Assembly (NCBI GenBank): GCA_963931865.1
Contig: OZ007514.1
Span: forward strand, 1,144,539-1,208,538
DNA from: Axinella damicornis
Taxonomy: Eukaryota; Porifera; Demospongiae; Axinellida; Axinellidae
DNA length: 64,000 bases
Direction: 5' to 3'
Of this stretch, positions 19,406 through 30,066 are shown one piece after another. The notes beneath the pieces are model-generated. The model ran no database searches, had not been told where the DNA came from, and saw only the letters and a list, made by a program, of their open reading frames with translations. The position numbers and the translations under genes are program-made. Each line of letters begins with the position of its first letter. Within the stretch, counting starts at the first letter, position 1.

Positions 19406-21847
19406 CTACTTGGCAGACAATTCAACCTTATCAAAACCTTTCTCAGGCTTGTTCTTGTTCATGATGCAGACGACGATGAGCAGAATAAGGAGGATGATGC
19501 ACAGTATGGCCAGCAGAATCAGGATTGCCAATGCGATGCCAAATCCAGCCCGCGATATGGTGATTTCCTCATCAGAAGTAGTAGGTGACACTTGAGTGGT
19601 TTCTGGAGCTGCAGCACACGTTAAGGCATTCTCTAGGTGTGTATTGAATTCTTCTACGCTCCATGTAAAGCCGTCCTCGGGATCCTCGATGCCGGGGGGA
19701 GGGAGCCACTGCTGAATGGGGGGATACTCCTGCATGATCACTACCATGCCACCGTGCGTGTGGCCCTCGATGTGGCAGTGAATGTACCAGTAACCAGGGT
19801 TGTCTGCTTTGATGGCGACCACCACATAGCCACCAGCTGGGATAACCACCGTGTCTTTCTGGATAGCATTAGGGGTGACTTTTCCACCAACGGTCCGATT
19901 CATAACACCTTCAGGGACAACGTCATTTGTCCATTGTGGTTTGGTGCAAGGACTGTCACATTCCATATCTGTTGTTGGTATGAGTGTTCCATTTTCGTCA
20001 AAGGTGCCGTAGCCAATGTACATCACCTGGAAGGCGTGCCCGTGCATGTGAATAGGGTGAGTCGAAGTGGATGTTAGTGCACTGAAAACCATCACGATGG
20101 ATTCCAATTCGCCATTGACTACGTCATCTTTATAGACACGTTGATTGGCCACAGGGATCACATGGATGCACTGGCAGCTGGTCCCTTCGGCGCAATTCTT
20201 GTCGCATGTGTTGGCCGTGCTGTTTGTGCTGTTGTCTTCATCGAACTGTCCACAGGTTGTCTGATAGGCTATCGTGGGTAATTCCAGGGTCCTTGCGTTC
20301 ACTGAATGTACTGGGCCAGGTCCGTCAAAACCAAAGTTCAGAAAGTGCATGCAGTCCAGGCAGTCTACACTGGGAGGGAACTTTGGCAGGTCTTCGAGGG
20401 GTTTCCTGGGGCGTGGAACCAGCTCCAGCAAGCTGACACAATTCATGCCAGGACGGCTTTCATACGGACAGTTCAGTATAACACATGGGCTTTGTGGGGT
20501 GCAATTGCGCTGTGCCTCCAGGACATTTGTGTAGCCGTTTCTCCAGTCAAGGCTCGGAGCTCCTTGGTAGGAGAGGATCGCACGAGCAGAGTGCTCTTCT
20601 CCATTCGGGGTGTTGACTTCTTGCGTCTCAGCGCGTATCCAGAAATTGCCTGGAACTGGACTACTAGCATTCACTATAAAGTCGTATCGCTCTCCGGCCT
20701 CCACATTGATAATGTCCACATCCACAAACTCAATATCTTTGCCGTCTGTGGCTATCACTCTTAGGGTGTGGCCATCGATTGAAACCATTTGAACCCTTGT
20801 TTCTATCGCACCAACAACCCTAAATAAAATGTAAGTGCCACCCTGTACTTCAAATACAGTCAGTGGTGTGATGGTGTCTCGATATCTCCCTCTGCCGTTG
20901 ATGAGGCCGGAGAAAAAAGGCACTGGACCGGTGTCGGAACCATCAGCCCTCACTGTTCTAACAATACCTGACAACACACCCTGCATAGTCAGACGTTCCA
21001 AAGGAGTCGTTGCAGGAGTAAATCCCATCACCCTGGCCCTGAAGAACACATCTAAAGCCGACATATCACTCCAGTCAGTTAAGGTAATAGTAAATATTCC
21101 AGGTTCGTCTATAATATTCGCGTTTCCATTCTCTTCTGGTATGAGTTCACTGCTGTTGAGGGCAGGGCCACGTACCACCATAGCGGCATACATCCCATTT
21201 ACCCTCTGCAGTCCCACATGAGAGTGGTACCAGTGGGTTCCTCTTGGCTGGGCCTTGAAAATGTAGTCGAAGGAAGTCCCAGGCTCGATTGAAGGCTCTG
21301 TGACTTGGCCAACGCCGTCCATCCAGGCGGTACGTCGCTGGTACATGCCATGCCAGTGCATGGAGGTGTCTTCACCTAGGGACCGGCCGTTGACAACACG
21401 CATCATAACGGTTGCACCGCTGTCCACGACAAGCGTCGGTCCTGGCGTGATGCCGTTAATCACTATTGTATCACGCATGGATTCGCCGTCGACGGTGATG
21501 GGTGGGCTGCAGCCACGACGGATGAAATCTTCATCAGCAAGCAGGCTAACTTCGTCTCCAAAGATGCAGGATCTGTTCACACGACGGAGGGCTGAGCGAA
21601 ACCCAGTCGTGCTGTCCAAGATATACGGCGCCCCGATGCTGTCGGTTAACAGTTCCCCATCTGGTCCCAGTTTGTAACTGGTGAACGGCTGGATGCGGCT
21701 GATCTTGAGTGTGAACTTGCACGCCGTTGCACCTACGCTGCAGCTGCAGGCCTTCTGCAGGTCAGGGCAGTCCACCTCTTCAACCACATCAGCAGAGCTC
21801 GCTATCTGCACTGCAGCGAGTATCGCAAAGAAGCTGTATACTAGCAT
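19406..21847 (-). CDS. Membrane-anchored laccase-like multicopper oxidase
   Basis: An intact intronless 813-residue protein. A signal peptide covers about residues 1-19. All four copper-binding blocks are present: HWHG at 164-167, HWYHSH at 205-210, HPIHMHGH at 597-604 and HCHIEGH at 690-696. Cys691 is the expected type 1 copper ligand, flanked by the two type 3 histidines. Met701, ten residues after that Cys, fits the axial position. Met-type laccases tend to have a lower redox potential. A Cys-rich N-terminus (residues 27-43) precedes the first cupredoxin domain. Residues 768-795 form one hydrophobic helix followed by a short basic tail (NKNKPEKG), so the enzyme is predicted to be type I, with its catalytic part outside the cell. 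Laccases oxidise phenols or similar substrates and reduce O2 to water. The physiological substrate cannot be told. Single-exon structure in an intron-rich region may mean retroposition or transfer. Confidence 0.93.
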   Translation of the reverse strand: MLVYSFFAILAAVQIASSADVVEEVDCPDLQKACSCSVGATACKFTLKISRIQPFTSYKLGPDGELLTDSIGAPYILDSTTGFRSALRRVNRSCIFGDEVSLLADEDFIRRGCSPPITVDGESMRDTIVINGITPGPTLVVDSGATVMMRVVNGRSLGEDTSMHWHGMYQRRTAWMDGVGQVTEPSIEPGTSFDYIFKAQPRGTHWYHSHVGLQRVNGMYAAMVVRGPALNSSELIPEENGNANIIDEPGIFTITLTDWSDMSALDVFFRARVMGFTPATTPLERLTMQGVLSGIVRTVRADGSDTGPVPFFSGLINGRGRYRDTITPLTVFEVQGGTYILFRVVGAIETRVQMVSIDGHTLRVIATDGKDIEFVDVDIINVEAGERYDFIVNASSPVPGNFWIRAETQEVNTPNGEEHSARAILSYQGAPSLDWRNGYTNVLEAQRNCTPQSPCVILNCPYESRPGMNCVSLLELVPRPRKPLEDLPKFPPSVDCLDCMHFLNFGFDGPGPVHSVNARTLELPTIAYQTTCGQFDEDNSTNSTANTCDKNCAEGTSCQCIHVIPVANQRVYKDDVVNGELESIVMVFSALTSTSTHPIHMHGHAFQVMYIGYGTFDENGTLIPTTDMECDSPCTKPQWTNDVVPEGVMNRTVGGKVTPNAIQKDTVVIPAGGYVVVAIKADNPGYWYIHCHIEGHTHGGMVVIMQEYPPIQQWLPPPGIEDPEDGFTWSVEEFNTHLENALTCAAAPETTQVSPTTSDEEITISRAGFGIALAILILLAILCIILLILLIVVCIMNKNKPEKGFDKVELSAK

Positions 21848-21900
21848 CTTTACTACCTTCGGTCAGATGCGGTGATGTGCTGGCTGTGGTGCGTGCTGTC

Positions 21901-21907
21901 TTTTATA
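21901..21907 (-). promoter_or_regulatory. TATA box of the oxidase gene
   Basis: GGCTATAAAAGAC on the minus strand, 54 nt upstream of the ATG at 21847. Transcription would start near 21875, giving a 5' UTR of about 30 nt. The spacing is typical, and it supports the chosen start. Confidence 0.7.
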
Positions 21908-22615
21908 GCCTACTCTGTGGGTGTATCAAAGTACCGACATAGCGCAGTAATTCCCATCACAGCCGGGGTGGGGATGACTCTAGATATCAGCAGGATGTGG
22001 TCCAGGTGATATCAATAACACTGGACGTGCACAGCATGAATACACACCCGGAAATCTGACACCCCCATGCACAGTTGTATGACTAAACCATACAGCTCGA
22101 ACAGGATGTCACCAAGGAAACGTATTCCGTTTCTAGGTAACACGTCACTAGCAGCAATTAGAGAAAATAAGTCACATCGCTATGGCAACATTGAGGCAAG
22201 CTGTTCTGAACCATCTCATACATATCTGCAGCATGCAACTAGCTACAGTAGCTACCGATACGCGACAGCAAATACGTACACCTGTAGTTATCGTATCTTG
22301 CAGGAACCAGAATTGTACCATAAAACAACGAACACTTTTTGCAACACTCTTAGGTCTGAACACAAGCCAGAGCCCGTGTACGCCCGTATTTTTGGTTGCT
22401 GACCATATTAAAATAGCGAAACCTACCATTGTTTAACAAAGGTGCATATAACTTTGGATTTGCAATGTTATTGTTGGGTTTAGCAATCGTTTAACTGTGT
22501 AGATCATGCAATTTCAATTTTTTTTTTTCAGGGACGGCAGACAGACAAACGTGAGGCAACAGATGGACAGGCGGACAAAACCGATTGCTTAACTCTGCTT
22601 CGAGCATGCATGCAC

Positions 22616-22990
22616 AAAGTAATTAACTCAGCACCACCCCAGGCTCAATGCAGGCTCCTCCAATTGGTAACACCTGCAATGGTTGACCAATTGCAACACA
22701 GCAGTAACTCAGCACCACCCCAGGCTCAATGCAGGCTCCTCTTGGTAACACCTGCAATGGTTGACCAACACAGCTGTAACTCAGCACCACCCCAGGCTCA
22801 ATGCAGGCTCCTCCAATTGGTAACACCTGCAATGGTTGACCAACACAACTGTAACTCAGCACCACCCCAGGCTCAATGCAGGCTCCTCTTGGTAACACCT
22901 GCAATGGTTGACCAACACAGCTGTAACTCAGCATCACCCCAGGCTCAATGCAGGCTCCTCTTGGTAACACCTGTAATGGTTGGCGCTGTA
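22616..22990. repeat. Minisatellite, about 72-82 bp unit, five copies
   Basis: Each unit has CAGCACCACCCCAGGCTCAA, TGCAGGCTCCTC and GGTAACACCTGCAATGGTTG. Copies differ by presence or absence of a CAATT insert and of AACACAGC. ORFs on both strands are repeat artefacts. Confidence 0.9.
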
Positions 22991-23063
22991 ACTTTTTTTG
23001 TGGATACTCACTAGCACTGTTCTTTTTCATGATAATGAATTATAGATAATGGTTGACCATTGT

Positions 23064-24038
23064 CACTGTGAAGAGAGGAGGGTTGTTTTGACCAGGCACT
23101 GATTACCTCACTTGCATCTCCGTCACTGTGGTGATCAGGGAATGAGCACACAAGACACAATTAGTGCAGCTGCCCTAATCCTCTTGCATGTAGCTATAGC
23201 TACATAGTGTATCTCTGAAAGGACACCTTATTAGGCATAATTATTGACATAACCTAGATCATTCACATTTCTTAGTTCCAGGTAACTAGGAGGATAGGAA
23301 CTAGGAGGATAGGAATGTTGACTGGTATCTATATTATTTCACTGTAAAGAGAGATGGATTGCTTTAACCAGGCTTTGGTCACCTCAGTTGCATCTCAGTG
23401 CTCAAGGAATGAGCACACAAGTGCAATCCTATTATATAGATAGGAAATCCTAGCCTAGCAATTCTACTGAAAGAACGGCTGCCATAGTTGCTGCTTCAAT
23501 GCCAAACAATGTGATCACTATCATAGGTCCTCCAACAGACATACAGATGGGTAAACAATTAAATCACATACCTATGATTAATTAATTAAGAACAACATTT
23601 GTGCATTCCATGATCACCACAGTGGAGGAGGCACTGAAATGCAACTATGGTGATCAGAGCCTGCAGGTGGTTAAAGCACCTTCTCTTTTTGCAGTGGGAA
23701 TGCTACGTAGATGTGCATGCAGCTGCACTTGTAGCACTCATTCTAGCTACCCTGTAAAAATAGTAACAGACGACTAAGTGCCTTATAATTAATATTGCTG
23801 CCTCAATACCAAACAATGTGCATTCCAGCAGATGAAGGGTAAACAATAATTATTAAGCTAAGTCAGGAAACTACAACTTTCTGAGAAAAGTGAAGCAGTT
23901 GTGGACACATTCTTTGATCACCTTTCTGAGAAGTGAAGCAGTTGCATGTGGACACATTCTTTGATCACTGAGATGCAACTGTGCATGGTGACTAGCTAGA
24001 GGCTGATTGGTTAAAACAACCCTTCTTTTTTCACAGTG
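23064..24038. mobile_element. Outer inverted-repeat element, about 975 bp
   Basis: CACTGTGAAGAGAGGAGGGT at 23064 pairs with ...CCCTTCTTTTTTCACAGTG at 24038. A conserved GACCAGGC...TTGCATCTC block follows each end. A related 357-bp element (23340-23696) lies inside it. A 54-bp direct duplication at about 23873-23980 adds further structure. No transposase ORF. Confidence 0.65.
23340..23696. mobile_element. Inner MITE, 357 bp
   Basis: Ends CACTGTAAAGAGAGATGGAT and ...CCTTCTCTTTTTGCAGTG are inverted repeats of the same family as the enclosing element. It may be a nested insertion or a rearranged copy. Confidence 0.65.
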
Positions 24039-24543
24039 ATATAGATCTATATATACAGCCACTGAACACACTACCATCCAGTTGAGTTTATATACTTCTT
24101 TGTGATGCAGTAGGTTAACTTATAAGCTGTTTAGCCTGGTTCCTTAAATCACTGACAGAGAAGGTGTGGTGAGGGTTGGGCATGGCTTGTCCCTATATTA
24201 CATTCTGCAACTATCCATGATCAGCAGCTGTCAGAACGGCCAAACGTTGAAACTTCGGGGGACTAGGTGGGAGATTTGCCTGGTAAATTTCCCATGGGGT
24301 GGGGCCTTTGAATTCTCGATTTTCCTATAATCCCCACCTGACTGGAGGTGGGGCTTGACAATGAGGTGCATAATATTGCGGGGATGACAGATGGCAGAGC
24401 ATGATTAATTTTGTATTAGCTAATCAGTGGATGACGGAGTGCAAATACAGCCAATCAGACGAGTAATACTCTCCAGCCTCCTTATGCTTAGCATGTGTAG
24501 CTACTGCCTCAAAAACGCACTGGTGTCCTTCTACACAGAATCA

Positions 24544-24932
24544 AGGCCTGAGATAATTATACCAGAATATTTTTGAGAATAGTTAAATTATAATTCGAGA
24601 ATAATAGCAAGCTTTTGCATGTGGAAGTAAGGGGTGTGGTGCAAATTGACTTCCGGTTTGCTGCAATTGGTAATAATGGCTGACATTTGCACAGATATTG
24701 TGGATTTGTTGACAGTGTAGTCCGAGGACTCTGATTTGCTGGTACCTCAGTTGCAATCTTTGCTTACTCAGGACTATGTTGAATGTTGCAGTATAACAAG
24801 CGTTGACTATAAAGTTATTCGTTGAGAATAATATGAGAATAATAGAAAGGGTTTAGGGAATAATAGCAAGATTTTGAAAGAATTGAGGAATAGAATAATA
24901 GCTAAAAGTTGAGGCATAATTATCTCAGGCCT
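24544..24932. mobile_element. MITE, about 389 bp
   Basis: AGGCCTGAGATAATTAT at the left and ATAATTATCTCAGGCCT at the right are exact inverted repeats. The interior has recurring GAGAATAATAGCAAG motifs in direct orientation. Confidence 0.75.
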
Positions 24933-25552
24933 AGATATATCTCACAGGCCCATCCAACCATGAGTCTATATACCACATGCAGAGAGTTACTACTACATGT
25001 ATAGCTGAGCTAGGTGCCCAAATCTAATGTAGCTATATAGCTGAATGGAATATAGCTGCCCACTTCTACCAGCTAATCCCTTCCCCATCAAAGCGCATGC
25101 AACTATGGATGCAGAAGGTAGCAGTGAGGTACATGTAACAGCACTGAATACTAAATATTACTTATATAGCATACAGGTTACTAATTGGAACACGTACAGT
25201 AACTGTTAATCGGCTTACTATCGACATAGCTACATGTAGCTAGCTAGTCAATGCAGGGGTAGCAAAATTAATGTTGCATTTGGGGGAGGGGGTGGGGTTC
25301 GGAGTTTGATGCCTGCACAACCATCCACCTGAACTCCTCGGGGGCACCACGGAGCCAAGGGACCTCTCGGTACTGGAGACACCATACCTGATGATGCCAT
25401 CAGTGCATAGTGATCAGGGGTATAGCAGTGTACCACACTTATGATGTAATCCAACATCTGTCATTCTGATTGGTCAGATTCGAATCACTAATGTCTCTAC
25501 TGACAAGCCATAAACAGTCCAAGTCTGAAAAATCATACAGCTTCAAAACACA

Positions 25553-25726
25553 GGTCACAACTAGGTCACCAAAAAACACAGGTCACCAAAAACACAGGTC
25601 ACCAAAAACACAGGTCACCAAAAACACAGGGCACCAAAAACACAGGTCACCAAAAACACAGGTCACCAAAAACACAGGTCACCAAAAACACAGGTCACCA
25701 AAAACACAGGTCACCAAAACATGCCA
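25553..25726. repeat. 16-bp minisatellite, about 11 copies
   Basis: CAGGTCACCAAAAACA repeats head to tail with no spacers; one copy has GGGCACC. It is an expansion of a sequence present in single form near 7290-7310, in the paralogous segment beside R1. Confidence 0.95.
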
Positions 25727-25782
25727 GTGTTCACTGATCGAGATGACATGGAAACATACAAAAATCACAATTGTGTGATAGT

Positions 25783-25965
25783 ACATTCTCTCAAGATCTC
25801 TGGCTAGCGTGATGAATTCACAGTCCATGAGACACTCGATGAGGGTGGCCCAGTTCACAGGCTGCCAGGTCGGATCCCCTCAGCCCCATGGATACAGCAG
25901 CTCCTCACACGCTGCATCACAGTCCTGGGTGGTGTCACGATTACTGCAGGAGAGAATTGCCATGA
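25783..25965 (-). pseudogene. Decayed Death-domain exon, R1-like
   Basis: Nucleotide similarity to the R1 Death exon covers GACACTCGATGAGGGTGGCC, ACAGGCTGCC, CTGCAGGAGAGAATTG and the flanking downstream sequence back to about 25480. Deletions remove the middle of the domain and shift the frame. It is part of a roughly 0.5-kb duplication of the R1 3' end. Confidence 0.75.
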
Positions 25966-26079
25966 CAACCGCTTCAACAGTGCTCTCTACTTTATGATAA
26001 GACACACTTGTATGCTCCAATAGTGGATAAGCTCCTGGTTTTTCAATAGTGACACAAGACCGTCATCACACATTCACCA

Positions 26080-27080
26080 GATGTACAACCAGGGCTGCAA
26101 TGTGTACACTCAACACATTCAACACTGATTTCTCTACTGACCTGTCCTGGTGCCGGGGGCAGTTCCCGATCCTTTGGCAGCCGTGGAGGAGGGAGGGGGT
26201 GGGGGGAGAACTGGAGTGGAGGGAAGACAGAGTCATAAACTGTGGAAATACACCACACCTACAACACATTCACTGTTTATACAGCAACAACTACACTACT
26301 GATTTGAGACCAATTTCCCATTTACTGCATACCAACACAAACCTAATCTCAGAAGGCAAGGGTCTGCTAAACTACCTCATATGTACATGTAGTGATGTAT
26401 GAGGTTGTGAGGGGGTATACGTATTTTTGTTGTACTGCAAGCAAACAACTGGAATTGGAACAGCCTTGGTAGAGGCTACACAGACACACACACGCACACA
26501 CACACACACACACACGCACGCAGGAACCTTGGCATGTGTAACACTCTCTCCCAGATCATATTCACTGCAGGCCAGGATCGTATTCTTGCTCCACAGTACA
26601 ACACACTAAAGACCCACACCTGGGAACCGTCTCCCTAGTCTGAGGGTCTGGGAACGAGACTGACGCCTCCCTTGTTGCTGCCTTCCACTGCACTCACCCC
26701 CTTGTACATGTATATAATGGGATACAAGTCACATCGGACCATCAAAATACCATTATCTCTATGCATTTCCAACTGACAGCTCTATCAGCTACATACCTCA
26801 GTGAACCACCTCATATCCAGGGGGTAGCCCGACCATCAGCTCTTCTGCTAGGTAGCTCACATCTGCAGTACCGCACCATAATATAGTAGGCAGTGTCTCC
26901 CGTGTAGTGCAGGGCTGAGGTGACCTCACGGATGACTATCACAATGCAATGCCACGTCATGTCTTAACTTGCGATTGTGAGTCGACTTGAATGATGCAGG
27001 GGTGCAAGTAATCTCAAGGAACTTTGGCTGTACTGTTATCACAACTGTCGTAGGGTCCAACAAAAGAAAAGAGATCTGTA
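26080..27080. other. No gene seen
   Basis: Holds a short (CA)n tract at 26481-26520 and a degenerate CTGGGAAC...GGTCTGGGAACGAG pair at 26628-26663, related to the main MITE family. No convincing exon. Confidence 0.4.
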
Positions 27081-27181
27081 TCTCTCAAGATGCTGTCTTT
27101 GAATAGAGTTAACAGAAACGTTCAGGGTTACAGAAGACAAAATTACACAACAGGTGTTCAGATGTATGACATCATCAACAT

Positions 27182-27495
27182 TCAAGTCACGATGCACCGG
27201 AGTTCAATGTCCTTTGCAAGTTCAAACAATTCAGCACCTTTCAAGACTTCTACGAGAGTCTGCCATGAAACTGGTTTCTTGCCTTTGCCTTTCAGCCATT
27301 CTCGTAAGATTTCAATTGAGATTTGCATCCCATCTCCTCGGTGTTGTTTGGTAATATCATGGATTCTTGCTCCGTTAGTGTCATCTAGGAGCAGAATGCC
27401 AAACACTTCGCAGTCTGATCCTATTTCTTTGGGAATGTTGACATCTCGTTCTTTACAAGGAAACTTGAGTAGTTCAGGGAGCGTTGGAGGTATAC
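27182..27495 (-). CDS. R2 last exon: Death domain
   Basis: A 314-bp terminal exon, the same length as in R1, with acceptor TTTTTTACTTCAG and a stop at 27182. It encodes PPTLPELLKFPC, IGSDCEVFGILL, EILREWLKGKGKKPVSWQTL and VEVLKGAELFELAKDIEL. The WQTLVEVL...LAKDIE end is diagnostic of the Death fold. Helix 2 is diverged from the usual EW..LA pattern. Entry phase 1 fits all R2 linker exons. Confidence 0.78.
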
Positions 27496-27552
27496 CTGAA
27501 GTAAAAAAAACCTCATACCGATCAAGATGGTAAACGCTTACGGGTACATGTA

Positions 27553-27933
27553 GCCTCGTTCCCAGGCCCGCGCGCCACTTTCGGTTGCACGAAAGATCGC
27601 AAAGGGCCTGGTATGTTTCCTCATGCGCATGACGTCGAGGGTAGAAAGGACTCAATCTTAATTGAACGTGGGCGAACTGGGGCTCAGAACAGCAAGAAGA
27701 GCAAAGGTACGAGGTAACTTACCACACGTATCTAGCTAGCGGGGATTGACTGTCATACACACCAAGCGTTGAACGCGTAGTTGGTTGAACAATACGCAAA
27801 ACTTCGCTTTTTCGTTCTGAAAAATTTGGCCATTTATCGATTACATAATGCTCACAAGAGGAAACATACCAGGCTCTCCCTGCTTTTCCATACTGCAAGC
27901 TACGAAAAGCTGGGCGGGGCCTGGGAACGAGGC
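27553..27933. mobile_element. MITE, 'GCCTCGTTCCCAGGCC' family, 381 bp
   Basis: Family termini at both ends, flanked by perfect 9-bp direct repeats GGGTACATG (left of the TA at 27551 and right of the TA at 27935). Longer inner arms, GGCCTGGTATGTTTCCTC and its complement, also pair. This copy best defines the target duplication length. Confidence 0.9.
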
Positions 27934-28154
27934 TAGGGTACATGCATGTTATGGCTAAATGCTTATGGGTACATGCATGCAATGGCTATTTAGTAGAGGT
28001 GTACCACAAATTTAGATGGCCAAGTAGACAAAGCTTAAGGTGCCGTTTACATGTACACCGCCTTAAGGGTTCCCAGTAGGTCTCTACTAACCATGGTTTA
28101 TATCTGGTTTGTAGCAGCCTCAAACACTCGAAGCCAACTATGATCTCCTACCTC

Positions 28155-28351
28155 TGAATTGCCGTATTGCCAGATCAAGTGGTTGTCGTTGTGGGGAGCG
28201 ATATGTGATTGAGTATGCATGTGCTTTCACCACTACCACAGACACTACTATATTGAATTGCCATATTGCCAGATCAAGTGGTTGTCGTTGTGGGGAGCGA
28301 TATGTGATTGAGTATGCACGTGCTTTCACCACTACCACAGACACTATACCC
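28155..28351. repeat. Tandem duplication, about 100-bp unit
   Basis: TGAATTGCCATATTGCCAGA...CACTACCACAGACACTA occurs twice with a handful of differences, in an R2 intron. Confidence 0.9.
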
Positions 28352-28499
28352 TCAGCTGGTTCTCAACTCCCATTTCAGGGTTCTCTTCGACTTAATTCTT
28401 GGGTTCTAACTTTGGATTCTAGTATACTTCCTGGGTTCTAACTCCAAAGATTCTGACTACACCATCATGATCACTATGATGCACTGACCTGAATGCAAA

Positions 28500-28850
28500 G
28501 TTTGGTGCTGAAACTCACCTTGGTGGTGGAGATATGAGCGCTTTTGTTGCATTGTCGGCCACCATTGCTCAATCGCTCTCTTCGACTTTCGTTGCTGGTA
28601 CAGCTCTTACAAAGGGCCCACAAAGACTCTGACCACACGGCCGCGATTGCTGTCATTCACTGAAGCTTTACATGCTGAAACTCCTTGCGCCATTGAAGTT
28701 GTGAGCACTGAAATAATTTCTTGTTTTCCCTTTGGCCGCCATTGCTGACTCGATCGACTGAGCATGGTCCTCATGTGTCATGTGTTAATACTTTGCTTGT
28801 GCTACAAGCGAGTTGCATCTGGTTGCCACGTGGCTACCAGGAGTACGGTT
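28500..28850. repeat. Dispersed repeat family, copy 1
   Basis: Shares ATGGCGGCC-like starts, CGCTCACAACTT, GTGAGTTT...GCACC and CAACCACACTCCTGGTAG-like blocks with copies at 34030-34190, 43800-44230 and 45160-45610. This copy is inverted relative to the two at 43.8-45.6 kb. Blocks look like exon-donor units (see the finding on it). Confidence 0.6.
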
Positions 28851-28895
28851 GCCCGTCGTAACACATTATGAATATAAAATACCAGAGCAACTTAC

Positions 28896-28961
28896 TACAA
28901 TCAACACTCTCTGGCAGTTTATCACCAATGGTTGGGTTCTGGCAACCACGATCTGGCTCTT
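28896..28961 (-). CDS. R2 linker exon after the TM exon
   Basis: A 66-bp phase 1-1 exon (TTTGCAG acceptor, GTAAGT donor) encoding EPDRGCQNPTIGDKLPESVD. It is homologous to the three linker exons at 30.07-30.54 kb but lies after the transmembrane exon, so similar linkers flank the membrane segment on both sides. Confidence 0.7.
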
Positions 28962-29175
28962 CTGCAAAGGATCAAGGAGGAAGCATTACAGAGCATGCAG
29001 GGACTAATTACACTCCTGGTGGGGGGGGAATTGTGACATGTTGTGATGTAAATAATTAACGTTTGACTACTTAGGAATGGCCTAACAAATTATGCATGAC
29101 AGTTAAGAAGTAGTGTGTATCACTACTATCATTACTGTATAGCCGCACAATACAGCACAAGCAGGTGTTCCTTAC

Positions 29176-29322
29176 TGTTCAAGTTGCTGAGTTCATCAGG
29201 ATTCAGTTTCAGTGGAGTGACCAGCAGAGCTACCAGTAGAGCTAACAGTACAACAACAATTGCTACCGCAAGGCCATACGTACACCGCCTCAGAGATGGG
29301 AAGCACCAAATATTCAGGGTCA
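29176..29322 (-). CDS. R2 transmembrane exon
   Basis: A 147-bp phase 1-1 exon, acceptor ATATGCAG and donor GTAAGG. It encodes TLNIWCFPSLRRCTYG, then about 21 hydrophobic residues (LAVAIVVVLLALLVALLVTP) and KLNPDELSNLN. The RR pair before the helix suggests that the N-terminal GTPase side is cytosolic by the positive-inside rule. That would put the Death domain on the other side, which is unexpected; alternatively the exon is skipped in some transcripts or the helix re-enters. Confidence 0.65.
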
Positions 29323-29806
29323 CTGCATATATAGGAAGATTGCATTGCCGATTGATTATACTACATGTAATAAAACCTTACCCATATAAATGTAGTCTGT
29401 CATTTTTTAATTATGACAACTCGTATCCATTGGTTACCATGCATGCGCAGAGGCTGAGCTTGATTTACTTCAAATGTGAGGTACAGCCTATGGTAGTCAA
29501 TAAGGAAACCAGTTTAGTGCGTTGGTGATGGTGATCATCAACACTTCAGGTGTCCTCTTGGTAGCTAGGAGCTTGCTCAACAAAATTGGGCCACAATGTT
29601 CAATGGAGTGTCCAATTTTAGGGCTTCCTTCCCACAATGTTATTTCATAACATTCCCTGATATGTCTGACTTGAAATTCATGGCCAAACAGTACAATTAG
29701 AGGGATCATGAGTAGGAATCAATTACATAACCTTCCATGATAACAGGTTATAGGATGAGAATCAATACTGGCATATACAAGGCAAGCAGCTTGCAAGACC
29801 TCCCAC

Positions 29807-29881
29807 CTTTATAGCCTTTGTTTGTGACATCTTGACCTCTGCTTGTAGTGGAAGGGGCATCGAAAGTTTTATCTGCATTGC
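29807..29881 (-). CDS. R2 small exon (phase 1-1)
   Basis: A 75-bp exon, acceptor CTGCAG and donor GTGGGA, encoding NADKTFDAPSTTSRGQDVTN and a few more residues. Ser/Thr/Asp-rich, no domain. Both phases match its neighbours. Confidence 0.5.
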
Positions 29882-30066
29882 CTGCAGATAGAGAACGTCC
29901 CACATTTGCAGAACATGATAAACAAACAATTAGTTTTCATAGAAGTGTTGCATTCCAAAGAGTATTGTCGGTTATATGCCAGTTAGGATTTAGAATAGGA
30001 GCAAGGCTTAGTTAACATGCATAACCTTGAATGGAACGAGGACTAGATTAGGTGAGGGCAACTTAC

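Noticed and set aside
19637..21942. Several plus-strand ORFs of 60-152 codons
   Set aside because: They are antisense shadows of the oxidase gene, which has full copper motifs on the minus strand.
25553..25726. Possible CRISPR array
   Set aside because: Repeats are contiguous 16-mers with no unique spacers, in a eukaryotic genome.
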